Source: Saprospiraceae bacterium | GTDB lineage: Bacteria; Bacteroidota; Bacteroidia; Chitinophagales; Saprospiraceae | Direction: 5' to 3' | Length of the DNA: 64,000 bases | Assembly: GCA_020627535.1 (NCBI GenBank) | Contig: JAHDGU010000002.1 | Location: 248,001 to 312,000 of the forward strand | In this document: piece after piece, positions 35,993 to 45,110 of the stretch | Layout of the letters: each line of letters opens with the position of its first letter | Numbering within the stretch: position 1 is the first letter of the stretch | The notes under the pieces: generated by a model | The model's input: the letters and a program-made list of their open reading frames with translations, nothing else | What the model was told of the DNA's origin: nothing | Database searches by the model: none | Made by a program: the position numbers and the translations under genes

Positions 35993-37186
35993 CTACCTCA
36001 TCAACATCACCGTACCGACCAGCTGTTTTTCTTCTCCATCGCAGAAGTAAACGATCTCGTAGATGTAGACGCCAGCATTGAGCGCGATACCCTTGTAAGA
36101 TCCGTCCCAAGTCGCCCTCGGATCAGTCGTCACAAAGAGGGTTTCGCCCAAGCGGTCATTGATCTTAAAACTGACGAGCTCATCAATCAAGAAAGGATTG
36201 CTGATGCCAAATTGATCATTGAGTAAGTCACCATTGGGTGTGAAGGCTGTCGCCAAAAAAAGTCGATCGCAATCGAGGGCGCTCGAGTCCACCACGATGA
36301 TCCTGAAGGTATCTAGGCTCTCACAACCATCTTGGGACATACGCAGCACGTACTCACGATCTTCTACCACCGTAAAAACGGCATCGCTGGTGTCAGGATT
36401 GTCGATGTCTATTGCAGGAGTCCAGCTGAAATCTGTGGCGCAACTATTGATCACCCGCGCCTGGACGGTCTCGCCCTCTAGCGCCACAGCATCATTGAAC
36501 TGTAGAAAGTCCGTATCGATGAAGAGTTGTCGGAGCTCTACTGGCGATAGGACTCCTCTGTAAAGTCGAAGCTCATCAATGGCGCCGTCCATGGCCTGCA
36601 ATCCTAGGCTCGTGCAGGTCACACCTCCAATGCGTAGAAAATTGTCTCGTGCAAAATCAATAATGATCCCTCGCACCTCAAATTGAAGAATCCCGTCAAG
36701 ATAGAACTGGAAATCTGTCTCTGACTTGCTCACAGCAATATGATGCCAACACTGGTCATCTCGTAGTGGAATCACCTCGCGAACGAAGAATATATCGTCC
36801 TGCTGATAAAATATCTCGATCTGATGCGGACCTGTAAGGTAGCTGATTGTAAGACTACTATCTGTACGACAATCTGAGCCACTGAGCATGACAACTTGGT
36901 CGGTATTGCTGCGTGGAGAGAAGTAAAAGCTCATGGTGAAGCTTCCGCCAAATAGACTTCGTATGCCTTCGTCTAACGAAATAAACTGACCGGGAGTCAG
37001 TCGCCACCCTGTGTCATCTACACCGCAGACGCAATCGGGGCTGTTGCCCAAGGTCGTACTATTGATATTGCCTTGCGCATCAGAAAGACTACAAGCATTG
37101 AAGTCGAATGATGCAAAGGGTGTCTGGGCTACGCAGAGGCCAGAGAGGAGTCCCAGTGTCAAGCATAGTATGAGTCTCATCTTCAT
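35993..37186 (-). CDS. LamG-domain surface protein with type B T9SS C-terminal domain
   Basis: A 397-residue secreted protein. A signal peptide (MRLILCLTLGLLSGLCVAQ) precedes a LamG/concanavalin-like domain (SFTMSFYFSPRSN, WHHIAVSKSETDFQFYLDGIL, AMDGAIDELRLYRGVLSP), which commonly binds carbohydrate. A PKD/Ig-like stretch follows (about 225-290). The last 90 residues are a gliding-motility C-terminal domain (FLATAFTPNGDLLNDQFGIS, KINDRLGETLF, NAGVYIYEIVYFCDGE). The start codon overlaps the end of the YbaB gene by four bases. Confidence 0.9.
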   Translation of the reverse strand: MKMRLILCLTLGLLSGLCVAQTPFASFDFNACSLSDAQGNINSTTLGNSPDCVCGVDDTGWRLTPGQFISLDEGIRSLFGGSFTMSFYFSPRSNTDQVVMLSGSDCRTDSSLTISYLTGPHQIEIFYQQDDIFFVREVIPLRDDQCWHHIAVSKSETDFQFYLDGILQFEVRGIIIDFARDNFLRIGGVTCTSLGLQAMDGAIDELRLYRGVLSPVELRQLFIDTDFLQFNDAVALEGETVQARVINSCATDFSWTPAIDIDNPDTSDAVFTVVEDREYVLRMSQDGCESLDTFRIIVVDSSALDCDRLFLATAFTPNGDLLNDQFGISNPFLIDELVSFKINDRLGETLFVTTDPRATWDGSYKGIALNAGVYIYEIVYFCDGEEKQLVGTVMLMR

Positions 37187-37494
37187 CCGCCAAGCATGTC
37201 TTTGAGGTTACCGAGCCCTGGTGGCAGCATTTCCTGCATAGAGGCTTGAGTCATCTCTGCTTCTTTCATTTTTGCCTCTTCCAATGCGTCATTGAGGGTG
37301 AGCACAAGGAGATCTTGCAGTTGATCCTGATCAGCCATGAGTTTGGGATCTATCTCGATATCTTGGATCTCGCGCAAGCCATTGAGCGTGATCTTGACTA
37401 GCGCTTCTCCATCAGCCTTGGTGATTCTGAGGGCTGCAAGATCTTGCTGTATCTGCTCTTGCTTCTGCTGTAGATTGCCAAATAGATCCATCAT
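37183..37494 (-). CDS. YbaB/EbfC-family nucleoid-associated protein
   Basis: A 103-residue protein with the YbaB pattern: an N-terminal helix rich in Gln and charged residues (NLQQKQEQIQQDLAAL), a central three-strand segment (GEALVKITLNGLREIQDIEID) and a C-terminal helix ending in a Met/Gly/Pro-rich tail (MLPPGLGNLKDMLGG). YbaB proteins bind DNA as tweezer-shaped dimers. Usually the gene is next to dnaX or recR; here it is the first of a pair with a LamG surface protein, overlapping it by four bases, which is probably only a packing effect. Adjacent ATG codons at 37494 and 37491 are both possible. Confidence 0.92.
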   Translation of the reverse strand: MMDLFGNLQQKQEQIQQDLAALRITKADGEALVKITLNGLREIQDIEIDPKLMADQDQLQDLLVLTLNDALEEAKMKEAEMTQASMQEMLPPGLGNLKDMLGG

Positions 37495-37549
37495 AGTGCG
37501 AAGGTAGTGATGCTTGTCAAAGTAGATTAACGTGAGAGGGTTGGCTGTA

Positions 37550-38476
37550 TTACACTACTGCCTGATAGAGTTCGCCGAAAAAGTACACATAGAGAATCAA
37601 GAGTGTAGCACCTTCCCACCGTGTGATCTTCTTATTGAGCGTCATGATAAAGAAGAGCGCAGTCGCGATCAACATGAGTGGCAGACTAAACTCCATGATA
37701 TTGGTCGGAATCTTGAGCGGTCCAAAAAATCTGGGAATCGACATGACTGCGAGGGTATTGAAGATGTTGGAGCCGAGCACATTCCCTACTGCCATGCCCG
37801 ACTTGCCTTTTCGTGCACACTGGATACTTACGACCACCTCTGGCAGAGAGGTCCCGAGTGCGATGACTGATAGGGCTATGATCTCTTTATTGACATTCAT
37901 CATGGCAGAGAGCTTCTCTACGGCACCGATCGTAAAGTCAGCACTGAGGGCGACCAAAGCTCCAGCGACGATAAGGATCACATAGCTGAGCGGTGTGACC
38001 TTGGTACTCTGCACCTCGTCGTCATCATCCTTGAATACGCTCTTCAGAAGGAAGACGATGAGTCCTAATAAAAAAAGCACAGCTTCAAATAACGAAAAGA
38101 CATGATCTCGCAGACAAATCATGAGGAATAGCGCAGATCCAATCAAGACAGGCATGTCTAGATCCAATAGGTCGTCGTCGATCAAGACTTTTCTTCCCAC
38201 GATTGCCGTGAGGCCCAGGACGAGCAGGATATTGGTGATATTGGAGCCAATCACATTACCGACTACGATCTCCGAATTGTCCGACAAGACACTGACGATC
38301 GAGGTCGCTAGTTCTGGCAGGCTGGTGCCAAATGCGACGATCGTCACGCCGATGATGAAGGGCGAAATCCCAAAGGACAAGCCTATTTTTTCTGCAGACT
38401 CGATGAAGTAATCTGAAGCCTTGACAAGGACGGTCAGGCTTATGATGAAAATACCAATCTGCACAAGTGCCTCCAT
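37550..38476 (-). CDS. Sodium/calcium exchanger family antiporter (YrbG-like)
   Basis: A 308-residue inner-membrane protein with about ten hydrophobic helices arranged as two inverted halves. Each half carries the CaCA ion-binding signature: GTSLPELATSI with GNVIGSNITNILLVLG (50-88), and later GTSLPEVVVSIQ with GNVLGSNIFNTLAVM. It should exchange Ca2+ for Na+ or H+. A charged loop between the halves (FKDDDDEVQ) is the only long cytoplasmic segment. It stands alone on the minus strand between YbaB and divergent tatC. Confidence 0.93.
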   Translation of the reverse strand: MEALVQIGIFIISLTVLVKASDYFIESAEKIGLSFGISPFIIGVTIVAFGTSLPELATSIVSVLSDNSEIVVGNVIGSNITNILLVLGLTAIVGRKVLIDDDLLDLDMPVLIGSALFLMICLRDHVFSLFEAVLFLLGLIVFLLKSVFKDDDDEVQSTKVTPLSYVILIVAGALVALSADFTIGAVEKLSAMMNVNKEIIALSVIALGTSLPEVVVSIQCARKGKSGMAVGNVLGSNIFNTLAVMSIPRFFGPLKIPTNIMEFSLPLMLIATALFFIMTLNKKITRWEGATLLILYVYFFGELYQAVV

Positions 38477-38608
38477 GAAAGCAAAGGTACATGATATGTT
38501 CAGGGAGATGGGTTGTACTTATCCCATATGTCTAGCTTTGCTCTTCGATCGATGAACTCTCTGATGAGGATGACATTTAGACAAAGAGCCAAGTAGGAAA
38601 CTGCAGAT

Positions 38609-39433
38609 ATGGGTCTATTCGGTAAGAAGAAAAACGAGCCAGGACAGAGTGAAGCAGAAATGGGCTTCCTTGACCATCTTGAAGAACTCAGGTGGCACAT
38701 CATCCGTGCTCTGATCTGGGTCCTTGGAGCCGCAGTCGTCGTGTTTTTTCTCAAGGGACTCGTCTTCGATACACTGATCTTCGGTCCTACACGAGAGGAA
38801 TTTGGAACCTACAAATTTTTCTGTGACAAGATTGGTCTCATCTGCTTTGGCCCCAATAATCTGAGAATCATTACCAAAGAGCTGGGTGAGCAATTCCTCT
38901 GTCATATCAAGGTATCCTTTTGGCTGGGCCTTGTAGTCTCTTTTCCACTTGTCTTCCGAGAGTTTTGGAAATTTGTCAAGCCTGGACTGTACAAAAATGA
39001 AAAGAAAGTCACACGAGGTGTAGTCTTCATATGTAGCCTACTGTTCATTGCGGGTGTGCTTTTTGGATATTTCGTAGTGGCGCCATTCGCGGTGACGTTT
39101 TTGAGCAACTATGCAGTCAGCATGGACGTTGAGAACACTCTTACGCTCAACAGTCTGGTCAGCTACATGACGATGTTTACCATTCCAACTGGAGTGGTCT
39201 TTGAGTTACCCATCGTAGTGTATTTCTTGGCCAAGCTTGGCGTCATCTATCCAAGTACGATGAAGTCGTATCGTAAGCATGCGATCATCGCCATTCTTGT
39301 CCTCGCGGCTGTCATCACGCCACCGGATGTCGTGACGCAATTCTTGATCGGCATTCCACTGTACATACTATACGAGATATCCATCATTATCTGTGGACGT
39401 GTCAATCCCGACCTAAAATCAACTGAGTCGTGA
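38609..39433 (+). CDS. tatC: Twin-arginine translocase subunit TatC
   Basis: A 274-residue TatC with six hydrophobic helices. It is the receptor for twin-arginine signal peptides of folded proteins. FLDHLEELRWHIIRAL near the N-terminus is the family hallmark (the E-LR motif). VFREFWKFVKPGLYKNEKK and the later PSTMKSYRKHAIIAILVLAAVITPPDVVTQFLIGIPLYILYE segment are also typical. A 45-residue insert after the first helix (PTREEFGTYKFFCDKIGLIC) is seen in Bacteroidota TatCs. No tatA is nearby. The following small membrane protein overlaps its stop by four bases. Confidence 0.95.
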   Translation: MGLFGKKKNEPGQSEAEMGFLDHLEELRWHIIRALIWVLGAAVVVFFLKGLVFDTLIFGPTREEFGTYKFFCDKIGLICFGPNNLRIITKELGEQFLCHIKVSFWLGLVVSFPLVFREFWKFVKPGLYKNEKKVTRGVVFICSLLFIAGVLFGYFVVAPFAVTFLSNYAVSMDVENTLTLNSLVSYMTMFTIPTGVVFELPIVVYFLAKLGVIYPSTMKSYRKHAIIAILVLAAVITPPDVVTQFLIGIPLYILYEISIIICGRVNPDLKSTES

Positions 39434-39903
39434 GTGAGTCCACAGAAAATCCATCAGGCCTAGTGCGAATGAGTAGCAATTGGACGATTTTCTTGAAGTT
39501 GTTCATTCCTGTATTTTGGTTGAGCTTTTTCATTCCTGCGAGCTTTGCGATCTTATTTTCTGAGAGCTTCTACCAGCTGCGTGGCTCCAATCTCATGAGC
39601 CTCATCATTCTCGGTGTGCTGCTGAGCGGCTTGCTCTTCTTTTATCTCACCACTTGGAAACTCCATCGTATAGACGCAACACCAGATGAGCTGTACGCCA
39701 GTAATTATTTTAAGACAATCAAGTTTCCCTTTGAGAATATCGAGCGCGTGAGTGAAAACAATCTGCTCATCACTCATCTCTTTTGCTTACATCTCAAGCA
39801 GAAGGGACATCTCGGCAAGAAAATCTACTTCATCGAGTCTGGTAGGAGCTTCCGTGAGTTTGTAGAGCGATATCCAGAGAAGTTTCAGGGATACAGTGAT
39901 TGA
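39430..39903 (+). CDS. Small two-helix membrane protein of unknown function
   Basis: A 157-residue protein from a GTG that overlaps the tatC stop (GTGA); an ATG at 39469 is an alternative. Two hydrophobic helices (FIPVFWLSFFIPASFAILF and LMSLIILGVLLSGLLFFYLTTW) are followed by an 80-residue soluble domain (RIDATPDELYASNYFKTIKFPF, ERVSENNLLI, VERYPEKF). The layout looks like a membrane-anchored PH-like domain, but I cannot name a family with confidence. Coupling to tatC may be only positional. Confidence 0.75.
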   Translation: MSESTENPSGLVRMSSNWTIFLKLFIPVFWLSFFIPASFAILFSESFYQLRGSNLMSLIILGVLLSGLLFFYLTTWKLHRIDATPDELYASNYFKTIKFPFENIERVSENNLLITHLFCLHLKQKGHLGKKIYFIESGRSFREFVERYPEKFQGYSD

Positions 39904-40019
39904 GTGATAGAAAGAGCCATTGATTGATCGAAAGTGAATTGATCACGTGATGGAGCGGGTGCATCACTTACCTTTAAATCTAGTTGACCATTTTACATGA
40001 GTCTGCGAGAGGAGCTGAA

Positions 40020-40859
40020 ATGAGAACGACTAGACTGCTGTACCCAACACCGATCAGAGGGCGAGAAGGCCTCTTGTTTTCCATGGTATTTGGTATTGCC
40101 GTCATAATATTCCTATGGGTCGTAAAGCCTTTTGACATTGATGAACAGGATTACAGTTTCGCTGAGATCTCAATCTTTGGATTGATCTCGTTCTTGGTCT
40201 TTGCCATATCCCACACGCTCATTCCTGCTCTGCATGAAGATATCTACCCTGAGCAACGCTGGACCGTCTATCATCAAATTTTCTATTACTTATTACTGAG
40301 CTTTATCATCGCAACGCTCAATGGACTTTATATCAATGTCCGCAATGACTTATCCTTCAGTTGGTCCAACTATGGTCTCATCATCAGACAGACGCTTATT
40401 GTGGGGGTGATCGCCATATCCTTGATTGTCTTTTTTTCCTATTCGCTCAGACTCCGAAGATTTAGCCATGAGTCTAGTTTGTTCTCTACAATAGCTTCTG
40501 AGGCACCTCGTCAAGATCAGTCATCTTTGAATATCACTAGTGATCTCAAGAGTGAAGATGTGAAGTTGACAAAGGCACAGTTCCTCTTCGCGAAGTCGAG
40601 TGGAAACTACGTAGAGCTCTACAGTAAATCTGGTGAAGTACAAGTCTTGAGACTATCCCTCAAGGATCTTGAATCTCAGCTCACACACCATCCTCATCTT
40701 CTCCGATGTCATCGATCGTACATGGTCAACCTACAGCACATCACAGAGGTAGATGGCAATGCACAAGGACTGAGACTATCCATGCGATCCAGCAAGCATG
40801 TGGTGCTCGTATCTCGGAAATATCTCAACGATTTCAAATCAGCGATGCAACAGAAGTGA
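40020..40859 (+). CDS. Membrane-anchored LytTR DNA-binding regulator
   Basis: About 279 residues. I start at the ATG at 40020, which has a GAGGAG ribosome site eight bases upstream, unusual for this window. Four hydrophobic helices (near residues 20-37, 45-63, 87-107 and 125-144) are followed by a LytTR DNA-binding domain (FLFAKSSGNYVELYSKSGEVQVLRLSLKDLE, LRCHRSYMVNL, LVSRKYLNDF). It has no receiver domain, so it would control transcription from the membrane in response to a signal sensed there. A separate LytTR gene at 52666 does have a receiver. The target genes are unknown; the DUF2306 gene is 118 bp downstream. Confidence 0.88.
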   Translation: MRTTRLLYPTPIRGREGLLFSMVFGIAVIIFLWVVKPFDIDEQDYSFAEISIFGLISFLVFAISHTLIPALHEDIYPEQRWTVYHQIFYYLLLSFIIATLNGLYINVRNDLSFSWSNYGLIIRQTLIVGVIAISLIVFFSYSLRLRRFSHESSLFSTIASEAPRQDQSSLNITSDLKSEDVKLTKAQFLFAKSSGNYVELYSKSGEVQVLRLSLKDLESQLTHHPHLLRCHRSYMVNLQHITEVDGNAQGLRLSMRSSKHVVLVSRKYLNDFKSAMQQK

Positions 40860-40976
40860 TGGTCACTAGTCCAGATCGCTTTGTCAATGATCACAAGGCC
40901 TTGACGGTCATCACATAGTCTTTGTCATTCATCACATGTGCCGATTCTTGGGCTCTCATCACCGTAGATTCGTTCC

Positions 40977-41654
40977 ATGATGAGTAGAAAAAATCTTAGC
41001 ACTACGTTCCTTTTGGCAGGAGCCATCTCCATCTTGATCATGAGTCTTCACTACTACGACGGGAATCCCTCCGGGATCTTCAAGGGTAAGGCCATCAAGG
41101 ACATGCTCTGGTACAGGTGCTGTTTTATGATTCATATCACTGGCGGATTGGTAGCCATATGCCTTGGGCCATTGCAATTCGCACCGAGTCTACTAAGGAT
41201 CATCAAGTTCCATAGAGCTATGGGCTATGTATACAGTCTCAGCGTGTCACTTGGAGGGCTGACCGGACTCGTCATAGCTCAACAAGCCATAGGTGGCCTC
41301 CCTTCTAGACTTGGTTTTTCTGCTCTCTCGGTGTCTTGGCTTTTCAGCCTATACATGGGCGTATCAAGTATCCTAAAGCAAGATGTAAAGAGTCACCACT
41401 TCTGGATGAAAATCAACTATGCGCTCACATTCTCCTCTATCACCCAGCGGACGATGCTCTTAGGGGCATTCTTGCCCTCAGTCTCCTTCATCACCGTATA
41501 CCGGTACTCCGCTTGGCTCTCTTGGATCTTCAATATCACCGTTGTACTATTTCTTCATTATCAAAAACATCGACATGAAAATCTCTATCATTCTCAGCAG
41601 CTTGCTGATAACCACAGCATTGGCAAGATTGATACCTCCCTCACAAATTCATAA
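40977..41654 (+). CDS. DUF2306 family membrane protein
   Basis: A 225-residue inner-membrane protein with about six or seven hydrophobic helices. Family-typical pieces are FMIHITGGLVAICLGPLQF, KFHRAMGYVYSLSV and SHHFWMKINYALTFSSITQR, with conserved histidines in helices that may hold heme or metal. The biochemical role of DUF2306 proteins is not established. Its last 80 bases overlap the DUF2141 gene in another frame, so the two are translationally linked. Confidence 0.85.
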   Translation: MMSRKNLSTTFLLAGAISILIMSLHYYDGNPSGIFKGKAIKDMLWYRCCFMIHITGGLVAICLGPLQFAPSLLRIIKFHRAMGYVYSLSVSLGGLTGLVIAQQAIGGLPSRLGFSALSVSWLFSLYMGVSSILKQDVKSHHFWMKINYALTFSSITQRTMLLGAFLPSVSFITVYRYSAWLSWIFNITVVLFLHYQKHRHENLYHSQQLADNHSIGKIDTSLTNS

Positions 41655-42021
41655 GAACAAGAATCTCTGCACCTTGGAAGTAACTGTCAATGGGATCAAG
41701 GATGTCACGGGGACTATCAGAATTTGCCTCATCGACGATGATAAGAGTAAGTTTTTGAATTCCTGTGACCACACTTATAATATCCCTGTACAAGGCCTCA
41801 GTTTCTCTCATCAAATTGACCGCTTACCACCTGGACTGTATTGCATGAGTCTTTATCATGACGTCAATGATGACGAGCAACTCAGCTTGGATGGGCTTTT
41901 TGGTCTTCCCAGTGAGCCCTATGGATTTTCCAATAATCCCCGATCGCTCATCGGTCCTCCCAGATTTAAACGCTGCCAATTTCTTCTTGAGAAAGACTGT
42001 CGATTGCAAATCGAGCTATAG
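41575..42021 (+). CDS. DUF2141 family secreted protein
   Basis: About 148 residues from the ATG at 41575, which gives a signal peptide (MKISIILSSLLITTALA). Pieces typical of DUF2141 are LEVTVNGIKDVTGTIRICLIDDD, LPPGLYCMSLYHDVNDDEQLSLDGLFGLPSEPYGFSNNP and a final basic strand. This is a predicted small secreted beta-sandwich of unknown role. The start is inside the DUF2306 gene, 80 bases before that stop. Short ORFs antisense to it are shadows. Confidence 0.85.
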   Translation: MKISIILSSLLITTALARLIPPSQIHKNKNLCTLEVTVNGIKDVTGTIRICLIDDDKSKFLNSCDHTYNIPVQGLSFSHQIDRLPPGLYCMSLYHDVNDDEQLSLDGLFGLPSEPYGFSNNPRSLIGPPRFKRCQFLLEKDCRLQIEL

Positions 42022-42080
42022 GCAGGCAGTAGTACTTCTATCCTCAAGAAGCACAAAGAGGGAAAGATCGAGATGCTAGG

Positions 42081-43637
42081 TTATTTCGGCCTCAGCCTCA
42101 CGATCGGACATATCATCTCTTCAAGAGATATACCGCCATGCTGGAAGGTATCTCGGAAAAAGTTGTTGTAGTAGTTGTAATTGTTGGGATAGAGGAAGTA
42201 CTTGCTCTCTTTGGCAAAGATGTAGGAGCTGCTCATATTGGGAGCAGGTAGTCCAACCTTCGAAGGATCCTTGATGTGTAAAACGTCTTTGTTGGGAAAC
42301 TTGAGATTCTTGCCAAGCTTGTATCGCAGATTGGTCGTGGTGTCACGATCAGCAACGACTTTGCTGGGTTGGCTCACGCGGATGGTTCCATGATCGGTGC
42401 CGATGACGATATGGACATCCTTGTCAGACAACTTCTTCAGTGCTTGGAGCAATGGAGAATGCTCAAACCATGATTTGGTGAGCGATCTGTATGCCTTTTC
42501 ATCTCCCGCTAGCTCTTTGAGTACTTCCATCTCCGTGCGGGCATGAGAGAGCATATCGATGAAGTTATAGACGATACAACTGAGATCTTTCTGCAGGCAG
42601 TTGAGGATGTTATCACTCATGGCCTTGGCATTGGCGACATTGGTGATTTTCTGATAGTCCAACTTCACCTCACGTCTCATGAGTCTCTGGACCTGATCTT
42701 CGAGGAGCTCACGCTCATATTGATTTTTGCCACCTTCTTCGTGATCATAGAGCCAGTACTTTCGCATTTTTTTCGCGATATCCGCAGGCATCATCCCTGC
42801 GAATATGGCATTGCGACTATACTGAGTACAGGTCGGTAGGATGCTGTAGAAGAAGGACTCCTCGTCCACGGCATAGTCCTCTGAGATGATCGGCTCGATG
42901 ATTTTCCATTGATCAAAGCGCAGATTATCTAGTAGAAAGAAGATGACAGGCTTGCCATCCTTGAGGAGTGGAAAGACATGCTTCCGCAAAAGGTCAGGCG
43001 AGAAGCAAAGGTCCTCTGGCTGCGAGTGAAGGAGCTTCTCGTAGTTTTTTTCGATGTATTTCGAAAACTCTACGTTGGCTTCATTTTTTTGCATGCTCAA
43101 GATGTCGCCCATTTCATCACTCTTGGACTCATCGAGGCGTAGCTCCCACTTGATGATCCGCTCATAGATGCTCGCCCACTCCTTGTAGTCTGGCCCCATA
43201 CTGATATCGGTAAAGATGTCTTGGAACTGAGACTGATAGTCGGAAGAAGTCTTCTCTTTGACGAGTCGCTCATTGTCCACAATCTTCTTGATTGATAGCA
43301 AGACCTGATTGGGATTGACAGGCTTGATGAGGTAGTCATCGATCTGTGCCCCAAGCGCCTCTTCCATCACATCCTCAGCTTCATTCTTGGTGATTAGGAC
43401 GACTGGCATACTTGGCGTATTGCTTTTGATGCGCTCCAGTGTTTCTATCCCTGAGATACCTGGCATGCTTTCATCTAGCAAGACAAGATCAATATCTTGG
43501 TCTTCCGCCAGGCTATCGAGTGCGTCATGACCATTGGTCACTGTGATGACTTCGTAGCCCTTCTTGGTAAGAAACATGATTTGTGGCTTGAGAAGCTCGA
43601 TCTCATCATCGGCCCAGAGTATCTTGATGTTTTGCAT
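42081..43637 (-). CDS. porX: PorX, receiver plus PglZ-type phosphatase domain; T9SS regulator
   Basis: A 518-residue protein from the ATG at 43637 (an in-frame upstream extension to 43697 is not needed). Residues 1-120 form a response-regulator receiver with phospho-acceptor Asp55 (LVLLDESMPG). The rest is a PglZ/alkaline-phosphatase-like domain: FFLLDNLRFDQW (Asp237), PTCTQYSRNAIFAG with candidate nucleophile Thr271, TDHGT (Asp415, His416) and QHGGIS (His500). Length and Thr position agree with Porphyromonas PorX, which with the sensor PorY controls T9SS genes and whose phosphatase domain hydrolyses small nucleotide signals. No porY is in the window. The HD-domain gene is divergent. PorX should influence export of the T9SS cargo proteins seen here. 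Confidence 0.95.
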   Translation of the reverse strand: MQNIKILWADDEIELLKPQIMFLTKKGYEVITVTNGHDALDSLAEDQDIDLVLLDESMPGISGIETLERIKSNTPSMPVVLITKNEAEDVMEEALGAQIDDYLIKPVNPNQVLLSIKKIVDNERLVKEKTSSDYQSQFQDIFTDISMGPDYKEWASIYERIIKWELRLDESKSDEMGDILSMQKNEANVEFSKYIEKNYEKLLHSQPEDLCFSPDLLRKHVFPLLKDGKPVIFFLLDNLRFDQWKIIEPIISEDYAVDEESFFYSILPTCTQYSRNAIFAGMMPADIAKKMRKYWLYDHEEGGKNQYERELLEDQVQRLMRREVKLDYQKITNVANAKAMSDNILNCLQKDLSCIVYNFIDMLSHARTEMEVLKELAGDEKAYRSLTKSWFEHSPLLQALKKLSDKDVHIVIGTDHGTIRVSQPSKVVADRDTTTNLRYKLGKNLKFPNKDVLHIKDPSKVGLPAPNMSSSYIFAKESKYFLYPNNYNYYNNFFRDTFQHGGISLEEMICPIVRLRPK

Positions 43638-43861
43638 AGAATCTTCAGTACTATATAAAGAGGTGAAAGCCGTGTCTAGCGATGTGGTGATAGGCAATCC
43701 TTACCTGTCTCCAAATGTAGACGTATTATCCAACGCGGCTTCTCTAGAATTCGTATCCCTTTCTGACTGCTATTCTGACATGATCTGAATAAGACGGTCA
43801 TCGGGAGTTTCATATTATGATAATCTTAATCTGTCGACCTTTGCAGCACGAATCTGACCGG

Positions 43862-45067
43862 ATGAACAAGCTGAAGATCATCAATGACCCTATCTATGGG
43901 CTGATCAGGATACCCTTTCCGATCCTGTATGATCTGATCCAGCATCCATACTTCCAGCGCCTGAGACGCATCAAGCAGATGGGGCTGAGTCATCTGGTTT
44001 ACCCAGGAGCAGTGCATAGTAGATTCCATCATGCTCTGGGAGCGATGCATCTGTGCTGGAGTGCCTTGCAAAGTTTGCGTACCAAGTCGATAGATATCAG
44101 TGATCAGGAAGCTGAGGCTTGTCTCATTGCAATCCTGTTACACGATATTGGACATGGACCTTTTTCTCATGCGCTTGAGCGTAAGTTTTTGCCGGTGAGC
44201 CATGAAGAGATTTCTTTGGCCTTCATGGAGGCGCTCAATATGGAGATGACTGGGCGCTTAGATCTCGCTATCAGTATGTTTATCGGAGAATATGAACGTG
44301 GCTTTTTTCACCAACTCATCTCTTCTCAGCTGGATATGGATCGTCTAGACTATCTCAATCGGGATAGCTTTTACAGTGGTGTAGTTGAAGGCAAGATCGG
44401 CTATGATCGGATCATCACGATGCTCTCGGTAGTGAAGGATGAGCTTGTAGTGGAGGAGAAGGCTGTATTCTCTGTGGAGAAGTACTTGAGCTCCAGGCAC
44501 TTCATGTACTGGCAGGTCTACTTACATCGAACCAGTTTGGCAGCTGAGGTCATTTTGCTACTTTTTGTGGAAGAAATTTTGGCGAAAGCCGATAATGCCC
44601 TATATTCCGAGCCCTTGCGGTATTTTGCTGGCCTTTCGGCCAAATATGCCGCCGAGGATCATGTGAGTTCTGAGATGTTGGCGCAGTATGCGAGACTGGA
44701 TGACATCGACATCATTCATTCATTGAAGGTAGAACGGGAAAGTGACGACAAGATGGTCAGCTATTTGGCGGGATCTCTGCTCGATCGTCAGCTATTTGAA
44801 GTAATCTTTAAAAATTCTTCATTTAGCAGTGACTTTGTGATGGAAAGACGTCAAAACATCGTGTCGCAAGGACATTTTAGCGAAAGCGAGGCTCAAAAGC
44901 TCGTGCGTATAGGTCTTGAAAGCAAGACATTCTACAATGCTAAGAGCAGTGAGATCAAGATTTTGTGTAAGAATGGAGAAGTCAAAAACCTGTCAAGTTT
45001 CATTGACTTGCCGAGGCAAAAAGACCTGAATTTGCACTACTTTTGCGCCCCGAAATTGGAATTATAA
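43862..45067 (+). CDS. HD-domain phosphohydrolase (SAMHD1/dGTPase-like)
   Basis: About 401 residues from the ATG at 43862; the frame opens upstream to 43817 without a better start. Metal ligands of the HD fold are present: HSRFHHALG (His56), LLHDIGHGPFSH with His94-Asp95, and a distal Asp in QLDMDRLDYLNRD. The long C-terminal region is helical. Relatives hydrolyse dNTPs or other nucleoside phosphates; the exact substrate here is unknown. It is divergent from porX across 224 bp in which I see no clear operator. Confidence 0.9.
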   Translation: MNKLKIINDPIYGLIRIPFPILYDLIQHPYFQRLRRIKQMGLSHLVYPGAVHSRFHHALGAMHLCWSALQSLRTKSIDISDQEAEACLIAILLHDIGHGPFSHALERKFLPVSHEEISLAFMEALNMEMTGRLDLAISMFIGEYERGFFHQLISSQLDMDRLDYLNRDSFYSGVVEGKIGYDRIITMLSVVKDELVVEEKAVFSVEKYLSSRHFMYWQVYLHRTSLAAEVILLLFVEEILAKADNALYSEPLRYFAGLSAKYAAEDHVSSEMLAQYARLDDIDIIHSLKVERESDDKMVSYLAGSLLDRQLFEVIFKNSSFSSDFVMERRQNIVSQGHFSESEAQKLVRIGLESKTFYNAKSSEIKILCKNGEVKNLSSFIDLPRQKDLNLHYFCAPKLEL

Positions 45068-45110
45068 TCTTAACTATCCATAATATTCTGTATTACAAAA
45101 CCCAGACAAA

